This document shows positions 22,318 through 33,177 of a DNA stretch of 64,000 nucleotides, piece after piece. The DNA is from Ilex aquifolium (Eukaryota; Streptophyta; Magnoliopsida; Aquifoliales; Aquifoliaceae), in contig OX637397.1 in NCBI GenBank assembly GCA_951799425.1, forward strand, positions 39,474,409 through 39,538,408. The letters are read 5' to 3'. Within the stretch, counting starts at the first letter, position 1; each line of letters begins with the position of its first letter. The notes beneath the pieces were generated by a model. The model had not been told where the DNA came from. It made no database searches and worked only from the letters and a program-made list of their open reading frames with translations. Both the position numbers and the translations under genes were made by a program.

Positions 22318-22968
22318 GATTGGGCAAGAAAAGGGAAGATTAAAGGAACGATAAAGAGGGGGAACACTAATTAAACTCTCCCTAATAACCCTAGGGTCAG
22401 CACAATAGCTCCCAACAGCAAGTAGGTGCACAATGGAGCTCCAATCCACAATGTAAGGAAGAGGGGATAGACAACAGTTGCGATTCCAGCAATAAAAGAA
22501 CCGAAAAGACCAAAAACGTAATAACCACCTCGAACTCGAGGGATCCAGAATGAGGGAAGATGCGAAAAGGGGGCAGAAAGGGCGTACCTAGTTGGGAGAG
22601 AGCGACGAACAACAATCCGGGGCCAAATCAAGGGGGAAAGCACTGCGAGTCCTCGAATCGAACACAAAAAAACTGATTTTGAGCAAGAATCAGAAAGCTT
22701 CGAGACAGAGAGTCAAGAATTCGCAGAGGCAAGAAGTTCAAAGAACAAAGAAGAAGATGAACAGTGGAAAGAAGCGGTTCAGGTAGCCGTTTGGGTATTT
22801 AAAACATAAGGGACGTGGGCTGAAACGTGCGCGGGAATCGAGGAGAGTCATGAGTGCTGCAAACCGTCAAAAGGCTTCGGTCACGTGTGAAGCCAAGGGT
22901 TGCCACGTGCGGATCTAGCTCGATTTGAGGAAGCAGTTCAGCCCCTGCCTAAGCTAACTTAAGGCAAA

Positions 22969-22982
22969 GGCTGGGGGGCAAC
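22969..22982 (+). other. Polypurine tract of element 2
   Basis: GGCTGGGGGGCAAC lies directly before the 3' LTR, the expected plus-strand primer. Confidence 0.75.
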
Positions 22983-23657
22983 TGATGATACCTAAAAAGA
23001 GCCCAAGCCTCAGCTCGGGAAATGAGCTCAACATGGGAGGTCAGGAAAAACCAGCAGAGCTCATCCAGTTGCAATCAGAGCTCCCCACAGTAAAAACAAA
23101 ATAGGGAACAACAAGACAATAGCAAATACCTCCAGAGCAATAACCAAGCTGGATTCAAGGCATGAGATTCGTAGCCGATTGAGATCCTCTCAGAAGATTG
23201 AGAAGGATCCCACCATAAGAGGCAAAGATTTCGGGATAGAGTCCATTGATCCAGCCAAAAGGAGTTTAGGTAACCCCGGAACGGAGGAGAGTAGAGGGGA
23301 GAAAATCCCTCCATTATAGGAAGTAAAATCGGATTAGAGGTAAACAAGAGGCTATAAAAGGGGAGTAAGCCTCCATAGAGAGGCGGTGGAGCCACGAAGA
23401 ACCCTAACTCCCCTCTGACTACATTGTAACAGATTCAGTACCATCAATAAGAAGATAGGAGCTATAGGCTCCATTCCAGAGTGGACTAGCCGAGCTCAAG
23501 CCGGTGAACCACTATAATTCTGTTGTGTTATCTCCCCATCCTCAATTCCCCTAAGCATCAACCAGCATTGCTTGACACGAGCCTCGTAGCTCGGACACCA
23601 CTCTTAACTCCACGCATATCTGACCTCTAGTTCATTCTCGGTAGATTTACACCATCA
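22983..23657 (+). repeat. 3' LTR of element 2
   Basis: 675 bp, the same ends as the 5' LTR and the same length. It is followed by ACTCT. Confidence 0.95.
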
Positions 23658-23662
23658 ACTCT

Positions 23663-25448
23663 CATTCCGCAAGATTCTCGGACTCTCATCTCATCCCATC
23701 GCTCTGTTTTTCCCCCCTTTCTCTCTCACTCTCTCTTCTTCAGCTCAGACTCTGTTTTTCCCTTCTCCACCCTTCTTCTCACTCTCTCCCCATGCCTCCC
23801 TATCTCTGGTGTCTCATCTCCCCGTCCATTCTATCTTCCCCATTCTTTGGGTAACATGGTCACGTGCCCAATTGCGACTATTCGATACCATCACCTGCAC
23901 AGCCATCGCCAAGGTATGTCTCCCCCTCTTTGTCTCATTTCGTGATGGAAATTTTGCTTCAATCTGATCCAATTTGAATCTTTAGGATATTGCTCAGATT
24001 TTCATAATGACATTTACTGTTTTGTTTGTATGTATAGAGAAAGTGAAGCCCAATTTGTTCTGGCTAGGGAAATGGTCCACCCGGATACTTTGTCTTGGAA
24101 TGCTTTTCCTAGGAGTGTGATGTATTGACCAACAATGAGAAGAAAGTGATGGCTTCATGTAGTGTGGTGAAAAATCTATCCTGATGAAGAATTGGCTTTA
24201 GATTTCAAGACTAACATCAAGAACGTGTTTGTGGGTTTTGTACAATCCCATATACAATGAATATAGATGGTTCAGATGAAATCAAGAGTTTGAAATCAAG
24301 AGTCTGAAATCAAGAGTCTGTACCATCCATCCCATATACATGAATATGGATGTGCCAACTTTAGTTTGTCATTGCAAGGTACATATTAGACAAACTGATT
24401 GCATGTGTGTGGAGGAGGGCTAAGAGGTGCTTTAAGCCCAAGATATATCTTTATCTCTCTTGGGGTTATACTGACTCAGAAATTACAGCCAAAAAAAAAA
24501 CAAAAAAGGGAATAGACAATAATGATGATACAATATAAAATAGAAAAATTGAGGACTTTTGGGAAACCCACAATTCTGCAAACAGTGATGCTACAAGGAT
24601 GCAATTTTTTTGCCTTTTTCTCTAATTTTCTCTATTTTTGTTTTGTTTGATTTACTTTCATTTTGTTATCCCGAATATAGCTTTTCTCTTGAATTGTCTT
24701 CCACTCAACTCAAATCATTTCAGTAATAAAAAACTTGAATAACTTTATAATTTTTTTTGTGTGTTTTAATTATTTTTAACTCATGTATATTTGGATAGCC
24801 TCCTTATTACTTCATGAGTCATTTGAATTCAACAAATCATAAACATACACAAAAAAATTGAATCAAGGTAAGATTTTCACCCAATGTCGTTAAGCTAATG
24901 TTTCCTGTTCCTCTGAATTTGGATTCATATTCCAAGAATAAATTTGGACTCAAATCAATCCTGTGATGAAAATCTTTCGGTCAAGATTGGGTATATTTTT
25001 CATTGTTGGTCATGTGAAGACATTTCTTGCAAATTAGTATTATTGCATTGTGTTGTAGAAGTTCATAGTTGTTAGTGGTAACTAATCTGATCATGGTGCC
25101 CACTTTCCATTCGACAGTTTGGTGTTCAGTGCGAAAAATTAATTTTATCATGACAATTAATTTGTTTTTTTCAGTACTTGGATATTTATTTTTTGAATTG
25201 TACGGTGACGATTTTTTAAATTCATCACTAATGAATTGGAGTAACCCATTAAATTAATATATATGGTTTTATCAAGTGAGTGAATGATTTTTTTTGTTAT
25301 GTAACTTTAAATTTTGGATAGATGTAGACCACATGAAATTTTAGTTTTTTAATACAAAAAAAATGAGACATAATGACTTGAGTTTGGGAAGTATTGAGTT
25401 TTTTTTAATAATGAGCAAATAAGTCTTGCTTATTCCAATTTTTTAAGA
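23663..25448. other. Helitron interior, possible gene fragments
   Basis: CT-rich leader-like sequence (about 23690-23860) is followed by a possible splice donor (caagGTATGT near 23913). Further on, the phrase atcaagagtctg is repeated about 24278-24320. No intact coding frame or recognised protein is present. Captured host exons are possible but unproven. Confidence 0.4.
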
Positions 25449-25680
25449 TGTCAAGTAAAATATTTTCAGTACTCCAGTCAAGTCTTGATAGAAGTGGAGT
25501 TTTGTGAATTCTCCCAAGGATTGGAGGAGCATTTTAGAGAGATTTGTTTTATGAATGACTGTGGCAAGTAAAATATTTTTGATAATCCATTCAAGTCTCG
25601 ATAGAATGGAGTTTTGTGAATTCTCCCCAAGACTGGAGGAGCATTTCAAAGACATGTGTTTTAGGAATGACTGTGACATG
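25449..25680. repeat. Two-copy tandem duplication
   Basis: A unit of about 117 bp occurs twice with modest divergence. Each copy runs from caagtaaaatattttt through ggagttttgtgaattctcc and ggaggagcattt to gaatgactgtg. It lies near the 3' end of the Helitron. Confidence 0.75.
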
Positions 25681-26236
25681 TGTCATTTTTTTTAATGAAA
25701 ATTTGTATTCTTTACTACTTCGATTATACAAATTGTGTATGTGGAATGATATTGTCTGAGGGTTGTGTTTTGAAGTGTTAATTATTTTTTTTATGTCATA
25801 AGTTTTGGACTCAATGCCTTAGTGTTTTCAAATTGATCTTGAATTGTATAACTAAAGAAAATAATGAAAAATAAAGTACTTTTTGAAATATTTATATTGC
25901 ATGACCAATGTTCGAGATTTTTTGAATTACTTAGTGCCTTCAGCCACGGGTTATTACTAGTATACATACATTATGTATACATTAATTTCACATATAAATA
26001 CAATGATAAAATATATATTTATACTTTTTTAAAAAAAATTTAAAATTTAAAATAAAAAATAAAAAAAATATTTTTTCCATCTTACCAAGCAAAAAAAAAA
26101 AAAAAATAATCATTTTTATTTTCTATCCATCCAACCAACACAAAGAAAGAAAAATGTATAATTCCTATTTTTCTTCCTTGAAGAATAAAAAGTGTATTCA
26201 TTCTACTTTCCATCCGTCCTACCAAACGGAGCATAA

Positions 26237-26755
26237 AGAAGTATAAAGTTCTTTTAGTTGTTTTCAATTTTTTTTTGTAAGTTGCTTCCACTTTTTGATG
26301 GTTAAACTAGTGTTTCAACCTAATAGAGATGATTAATACTAAGAATGACTAATACTAAGAATATATGCATACAATACCGCGATTATAAGAGCTATTCACC
26401 ATATCATTAGACAGATAACTTTTATATAACAAACTCTTAGACTGCAATATGAAAACTTACCAAATTTTTATTGTGTACTACCACGAAAACTCTCATGAAG
26501 GCTTGGTTTGAATATGATTTGAGTGCTATTTTTCCGTTTGTTTATATCAAACAGTAATAAGTTCGGGAGGTGTAGTTGTTGGGCGTATTGAGAGCCCAAA
26601 CTCAACCCAATAGGCAGAAAAATGGCAAACACAGGCCCAACTAATTAGCCTGAAAATTGTTAGCAGCACTGGTCCAAGCTTAATTCATCTTCCTCAAATA
26701 TGGACCCCTTTGTGAAGTAGGGTAGCGTGGATCAAAAAAGAGTTTTTTAGGTGTG
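26237..26755. other. Intergenic DNA, no gene seen
   Basis: AT-rich; no supported feature. Confidence 0.6.
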
Positions 26756-27148
26756 GGTACAATTTTTTAGACTTATTTAGGCAAAAGTGTATGGATAAGT
26801 TGTTTATTCCATTAAGTACAATTTTTATAAAACTTTTTGTGTTAAGGTACAAAATTCAAATGAATTAAAATCTTTTTTACCTAAACACCTTCCCTTAAAT
26901 TATGCATTCTTAATTGACAGTTATATATCTAATCAAATATGTAAAGATTTCATTAGATTCTTTCACTATCTCTCCCATATTTTCTCTCCATCTCTCTCTC
27001 TCTTTCCCCTTTACTTTCCCTATATCTCCCCTATTTTCTCTCTATATCTATCATTGATAATTTATTTTATTTTCAAATATGTAAATATTTGATTTATTTT
27101 TTCATCTCTCTCCCCTATTTTTTCTCTCTCCCCTTATTTTCTGTGACC

Positions 27149-27192
<44 letters not shown>

Positions 27193-27841
27193 ATTTATAT
27201 CAACATTACAACAACATAATTACACTAATCAGTTACACCAATCAGTTACAATTGTCTTATAATACACCAAACAGTTATTCATGCATTCTAATAAACCAAA
27301 CAGTTACACCAAACAATTACACAAATTTATAATATCAACTCAATTTGTCATTCAGTTGTTTACATAAACTTAATAGTTGCACTATTTAGTATCACGACAT
27401 CGTTACACAAATCATATATATCAAATTTAGTATAATGATAAAGTCTTTTGTGTAATGATAAAGTCTTTTGTGTAATGATAAACCCAATTTGGTGTATATA
27501 ATTGATGTAACCATGTCGTGATACTAAATGGTGTAACTCTTTGATTTATGTAAATAACAAAATGACAAATTGAGTTGGTATTGTAATTTCATATAATTGT
27601 TTAGTATAACTGTTTAGTTTATTAGAACACATGAGTAATTGTTTAGTGTATTATAAAGTAATTGTAACTAATTGGTGTAACTGATTAGTATAATTGTGTT
27701 GTGTAGCATTGATATAAGGAGAGAGAAAAAGGGAGAGAACAAGGAAATAAGGGGAGGAGTGAGAGAGAGAGAAAAAAAATAAGGGGAGAGAGAGATGAAA
27801 AAATTAAATCAAATCTTTACATATTTAAAAAAAATTTATCA

Positions 27842-27881
<40 letters not shown>

Positions 27882-28050
27882 AATAGATAGAGAGAAAATA
27901 AGAAAGAGAGAGTGAAAGAGTAATGAAGAGAGAGGAAAGAGAGTAATGGAGTAATAAATACCCTTTTAGTCTTTTTTCAAAAAAATGCACTTAGGGTCAA
28001 ATAAGTTGTTTTAATGTAGTTTAGCTCAAATAAGTCTAAATTTTTGTACC
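26756..28050. repeat. 1.3-kb near-palindrome (foldback element)
   Basis: Two arms of about 620-650 bp are inverted copies of each other around a centre near 27430-27480. Matching phrases include agacttattt at the tips, long CT and GA runs (about 27150-27190 and 27846-27875), aatcagttacaccaat with its complement, and tagtatcacgacat with its complement. The tips are GGTACAA and TTGTACC. No coding sequence is present. Arm identity looks about 80-85% by eye. It is probably a foldback transposon; a transcript across it would fold into a long hairpin. Confidence 0.8.
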
Positions 28051-28950
28051 GACTTCTAAATTACCCATAAAAAAACGAAATTAAACAACAAAAATTATAA
28101 CCTATTGATTATCACAATTATACCAGATTAAAGCCTTCAAAAACCTTGTTGATTCATGAAGAATACCAAATCAATTGGGAAGAAAAGAGAATTCGTCTCT
28201 ATGTTTATTCAAAATAAAACCAAATTGCTAAATTAGTTTCTCAACATAATATAAATACGAAACGCTAATAATCCTAAATTACCAAAAAAAATCAAGCAAA
28301 TAAGTAATATTACAAAAATACCTCAAACAGAAGAATAAAATAAAAAAGTACTTAAAAAGTGCCTTAAACGTCGTTTTTAAGTCAAAAAACGACCTACTTT
28401 GGAATTTTCAAAATAGGGTCTTTTAAAATTTTTTAACACTGCCGCTCAAAATCAACCCTGATTAACGCACCTTAACGTAGTTTTCAACGGTCGTGATCTG
28501 CCATGTGATGCATCGTGATGCATCACTTTGCAAAGCTTTGGACATCTTCTGTGCTCATGTCAAATGAAGCCAACATCCTAGTCGTGGTTTGGCAGTATTA
28601 ATGTATTACAATCAGATGACAAAGACTAAAACAAATCAGAATGTCCCTATGATAAAAGTTCAATAACCCTAACCAAGCTCGAGCTCTTATTCAACCCAAT
28701 TCGAATCTGAATACACTAAAACTCGGAAGGCTCAAGCCGATTAACAAATATACCAAAAAACTCGAAAGATCCAGGTCGATTAACAGCGAAACTGCATGCA
28801 TGTTTAGTAGTGTGGACTGACCCCCCATTGAATGAACTAGACAAAGGCCAACCCGTGAACCCCAAAGCGAACCTTTCGATGAATAGAAGTATCTCTCTAT
28901 CACTCCCTTTCTGGCCAAACTGTCTCTTCCCCTCCTTTCACGTGCATGCC

Positions 28951-29004
<54 letters not shown>

Positions 29005-31634
29005 TGTCGTCAAATAATTAAATTCTTGGCATCATAAGATTAAGCTTCATACTTCAGTTTGTGCTGCAAAATCTAATTACTCTCAAGCCAAATCACTTAT
29101 TATTGTTTATTTTGGTCCGATAAATCACATAATTAACTAACTAAAATAAGATTACCTATCAATTATGTTGCGAATAAGATCAAATTTTCTGTTGTAATAG
29201 CGTTGTTTATTTAATGTTGATATGATTTGTTAGGAGAATTAAGGAGTCAATGATTCAAAACTTATTGCCTACAAATTAAAAAAAGAAAAAGAAAAAGAAA
29301 AGAACCCTCCCCCCCCCCCCCCAAAAAAAAAAAATGTGTGATCTACATGATCTGGTGTTATACAATGCATATTACATGATGTCCACATTGGTGCACTTTT
29401 CAAATGTATAATGCTAACCAAACTCCAATCCAATAATTGGTTTGTACAAATTTAGAGGTGCATTTTGAAAAAAAAAATGTATTTTTTTTATTTCGCTTTT
29501 TCGCTCTAGTGTTATATGAAATTTTCAGACAATAAATTGCTTGTGTTAACATGATTATTACATGAACACGATACAAATCTAAAATGATAGTAATTGAGTA
29601 TGATAGAACACAATTTCATTCGGTGGCAGAGCCACATTAGACTAGAGTGGACACATGTTCACCCTCAATTTTTTTCACATAAGTTTTTGGGGGTCTTAGT
29701 TATAATAAAAAAAGTTATAACCGATCCTACAAATATATAACTTTTACAGCAACATACTTATTTTACATGTAAAACACTCAAATGCACATCATTGTTATAA
29801 ACAGGATCTCTAAAGCTGAGTGTCCCTCAATGATATCTGTCTCCATTTCATACACATGATAATGAAAATAAAAACACATCATCATGAAGATTACACTAAG
29901 TTGGTTTGAGGATTGGTAATAATGGATAGGTTTGAGTTTTAGCTTTATAATGAATGCTAGCAAAACTTTATAGGATTGAAGAATGAGTTGTTTGACATTG
30001 GTGACCGTATAAAAAAAATGATACTTTTGGGCGAATTTTTTTTTAGAATAAATTTTATACCATTAAATAAAATTAGATAAATATTAGATTAATTTCAACC
30101 ATTATTATACTTTTATAAAATGTAAAATTCGAATTGCTAATAGATACAGATAAAAATCATATAATAAAACTGTGGTTGTACCAGTTGATCCATTCACACA
30201 TCTCCTCTCTAACTTCCATAACATTGAATATTTATAAACTGATTGCAGTCTGTCATCTCGAAAAGGAAACATGAGATATAAGGAGCTCATGGTGCCAGCT
30301 AGTTTACTGGCATTAGGAAAAATAGTGGTTGTACCATAAGTATAACCCAGCAAGAGGAGGGTTGATTTATTGGATCGATATTAGTCTAGCATTGTTCAAT
30401 ATGAAAATGCACACACACAAAATAAAATGAAAAGGATGAAAAACCATAAACTCGGGCACGCAAACGCATGTGCCCCCTCATATATATAGTGACCCACATA
30501 AACGAGGGGGCCGGGAAGGGGAAATTGCCCCTTCAAGGACTTGAAAATTCTCGTGTATTAGGTAAATATTAACTAAACTATACGTACTTGTTCCCTAACC
30601 ATCCCCCATTGACTATTTGTAAAAGAAATTTTTTATAAGACCACCCTATGCATATAGTTTTTCCTTTTTTTTTTCCTTGACTGATATATATGTTGGATTC
30701 GTCCTTTTACCCATAAATATATCCACGCATGAACTTGGTAATTCTCAATATGACCTGTGAAACATAGAATTAACATGTTTTGATTTAACCTTAGGAGGTT
30801 GAGATTATAAACTAATGGACTTAGGAGGTTGAGGTTGTAAACTAATGGACATAAATGAGTGAACACAACTCCATCAAAATTTACTATATATACAGGTATG
30901 AATCCAACAACATTACTATTTCCAGCCCTAATAATATGTGCCATTCAGGGCCTGCCCTATGCATAGGCAATTAAGGTGCCACCTAAGACCCCTGAATAAA
31001 TACAAATATTTGGGGCCCTTTAAAAAAACACTTAGGCCCCAATTTTAACTAGGTTAGGTAATTTTTGGTATGATTTGCAAATCCAATAAAAAATTGATCA
31101 AACATTTATAAGTTTAGATTTAATCTTAGTAGATTCAGATGATAAATGAATAGACTTGTTACGTCTCTCAAATAAACACATCCACACTAACCCTACTAAA
31201 TGTGACACAAATCTATTTAGCAAAGCTTGTTTACATACGAAACAAATCCGACTATACAAGATTTAAAATGAGACGGATATATCACGAGCCAATTTTGATA
31301 CAACACGATCAAAAGAAGAGTTATCTCCACTGAGTCAAAATCAAGTGATCCAAGCTTTTCAGTGAATAGGCTGGTTACCACCCTTCTATAGGTTTCTTTT
31401 TCTTTCATATGAAAGCAAGAACGAGCACAATAATACAACACAAACAAACAAACAAAAAATCAACCAGAGTCGGAAACTCCCAAAATACATATACAGTTAT
31501 TGAAGAACTAAAAACACTTTGACCCTTATCTTTTATACAACAAACATTAACCTACCTTATCTTTTACAGCACATACATTAACCTACGTACGTACCCTATT
31601 TTTATCTCATAATCTAACGGCCAGTAATCGCTCA
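28051..31634. other. Intergenic DNA with simple repeats and transposon relics
   Basis: Contains a CT dinucleotide run (about 28954-28999), a C-run (about 29307-29322), a fragment with a hAT-like phrase (ggtggcagagccac, about 29624) and another hAT-like tip (cagggcctgccct, about 30947). No gene is supported; the short open frames have no recognisable domain. Confidence 0.6.
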
Positions 31635-32285
31635 TCAAGGAGTCGTCACCTTGGCAACGTAACTGTTAACCAGAGCAAGTGCATTGCTAGTCACCTCTTC
31701 CACCTTCGCAACCCCATCACAGACATCTGATTTCAAGGGCCCATTGGGGACATCCTCAAAGCCATCAGTACACGTGTCTTCATTCGTCAAAGCTGCACTC
31801 ATCCACGTCTGAACATTGCTCATCTGAAACCTCAGTGACTCGCCAGACCCTCCAAGCCGCCGCATCTGCTTGAGCGAGCCGCGAATCTGGTCCACGGCAT
31901 CTCCGAAGACTGTGAAACAGTCGTGAAGTGCGGCAGCAGCTCGTGGTGGAGCTCCATAGTCGGCTTGGCGGGAGAGGTTGGAGACGTAGGCAGCCATGTG
32001 CTTGGCTTTGGAGAGGCTGACGGATATAGCTATGCGGGCAAGCCGAGCTGGGTCTTGTTGAACGGCGTTGGCGTAGCGGGAGAGGGAGGTGTAGCAGAGG
32101 TCTGGGTATAGGGTTATTTGACAACTAGTACGAATGAAATTGGTGTCACCGCCGGCGGTGGCGGTGTCGGTGGTTGTGGCGGATGTGTCGTAGAAGTAGT
32201 ATCCAGCAGTGGGCGTAGGGTGGAAGTGGAGGAGGAAGGCTGAGAAGAGGATGGAGAGGAGAGAGAGAGGACGTTGGGTCTTCAT
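31635..32285 (-). CDS. Pectinesterase/invertase inhibitor-like protein
   Basis: A single-exon gene of 216 residues. Residues 1-27 are a signal peptide (LLSILFSAFLLHF core), so the product enters the secretory path and probably acts in the cell wall. The PMEI domain covers about 47-210. Cys55 and Cys64 (TSCQITLYPDLC) and Cys123 and Cys172 (HDC, DTC) fit the two disulphides of the family's four-helix bundle. Family members bind and block pectin methylesterases or acid invertases; the sequence does not decide which. A Thr/Ala-rich insert sits between the signal and the domain. The length is usual for the family and the intronless structure is common. A hAT-like element lies about 250 bp upstream of the start. 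Confidence 0.9.
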   Translation of the reverse strand: MKTQRPLSLLSILFSAFLLHFHPTPTAGYYFYDTSATTTDTATAGGDTNFIRTSCQITLYPDLCYTSLSRYANAVQQDPARLARIAISVSLSKAKHMAAYVSNLSRQADYGAPPRAAAALHDCFTVFGDAVDQIRGSLKQMRRLGGSGESLRFQMSNVQTWMSAALTNEDTCTDGFEDVPNGPLKSDVCDGVAKVEEVTSNALALVNSYVAKVTTP

Positions 32286-32534
32286 GGTAGTTTTGAACTT
32301 CTTGGAGAGCAGTTCAAATTCTATGGAGTTTGGTTGTTGGAGTTTAGAGGTAGAGGTAATGTGCTGTTCATGATAGAACCCTTTAAGTAGGCTCGTTTGT
32401 TGATTTTTTTATGACCTTGGCACCCTCATTAATTCACTGAATTTCCGGCAATGCCATTGCTCTGTCGGATTCAATTTTTTAAGGTTTGGAAATTCAACTG
32501 CTTAAGTCTCGGGAAGTGGCCAATGCTGAGTGCC

Positions 32535-32950
32535 TACGGGTGCAACTCGGATCGGGCAAGTGGAGGGGTCGACTCTAATCTAATCTTATGTATATAATTT
32601 GTAATCATAATTCAACTTTTGTTCGAGGTACTGAATTCGATTATTGTCCAAGTTTAAATCGAGTTAGCTTTAGTTGAATTTGAGTTATATAATTCGGACA
32701 AATTTTGGATTAGAATTCAAGTTGAGTTCAAGTTACATAATTCGAGCTGATTTCGGATTAGAATTCGAGTAGAGTTCATTCAAGCCCAAAATCAACATGT
32801 TATTCTAAACTTGATACATACCGCATAGTATTTACTTAAAATAACAACCATCAATTTCAATCAAATGTTTAACATAAAAATCATAGTATTTAAAGCATAA
32901 AAATTAATGTTTAACATAGACATAACAGTCAAATATTTAACATAAGACTG

Positions 32951-32989
<39 letters not shown>

Positions 32990-33177
32990 GCCTGATTTAT
33001 ATATTCAGGTTGAGTCCAATAACCAGAGGCATCAACACGGACAGTATCTAAAATCAATTCGGATCAGTATTTTTCTGCCCAACCCAACCTAAATATTAAA
33101 AATATCAACTTAAACTTTATTTTTTTCAAGTTAGATTCGAATTGAATTTGGGTTGACCCACCCAAATTACACCCCTA
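32535..33177. mobile_element. hAT-like non-autonomous element
   Basis: Ends TACGGGTGCAACT and AATTACACCCCTA are imperfect inverted repeats of the TAGGGGTGTAA type. Flanking 8-bp repeats TGAGTGCC and TGAGCACC match at 6 of 8, with transitions at the rest. The inside has repeated ttcgagtt phrases and an AT dinucleotide run (about 32955-32987). There is no coding capacity. It lies in the promoter region of the inhibitor gene. Confidence 0.6.

Larger units (their letters stand above)
10778..23657 (+). mobile_element. Complete Tat-type Ty3/gypsy retrotransposon (element 2)
   Basis: A 12,880-bp element with TG...CA LTRs of 675 bp and perfect 5-bp target duplications ACTCT (10773-10777, 23658-23662). 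Order: LTR, primer site, gag-pol on plus, GAGCTC minisatellite, two antisense spliced genes, polypurine tract, LTR. This order, with extra antisense reading frames and 3' tandem repeats, is known from the Tat branch of plant Ty3/gypsy elements. The two LTRs have equal length and differ at about 10 positions by eye (about 1.5%), mostly transitions, so insertion is fairly recent. Gag-pol is defective, so the copy is not autonomous now. Confidence 0.92.
10388..25960 (+). mobile_element. Helitron interrupted by an LTR retrotransposon
   Basis: The 5' end TTTATATAATAAAGTAG follows an A. The 3' end at 25960 has the hairpin GTGCCTTCAGCCAC, then GGGTTATTACTAG followed by T, the form expected of a Helitron (CTRR end, insertion between A and T). 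The same ends occur on the Helitron at 38855-39644. Without the retrotransposon it is about 2.7 kb. The interior has CT-rich, leader-like sequence and a possible exon/intron border near 23912 (ccaaGGTATGT), which could be captured gene fragments, but no helicase gene is seen, so it is non-autonomous. Confidence 0.65.
10183..26233. mobile_element. Short TIR element split by nested insertions
   Basis: The left end is TACTCCGTTTGGTA at 10183 and the right end is TACCAAACGGAGCA at 26233, an inverted pair with one mismatch, each flanked by TAA (10180-10182, 26234-26236). Without the Helitron between them, the halves (10183-10387 and 25961-26233) make about 480 bp of AT-rich non-coding DNA with subterminal GGATAGAAA/CTATCCATCC motifs. 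The 3-bp TAA duplication suggests a Tourist (PIF/Harbinger) MITE. That these are two halves of one copy is inference from the nesting. Confidence 0.55.
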
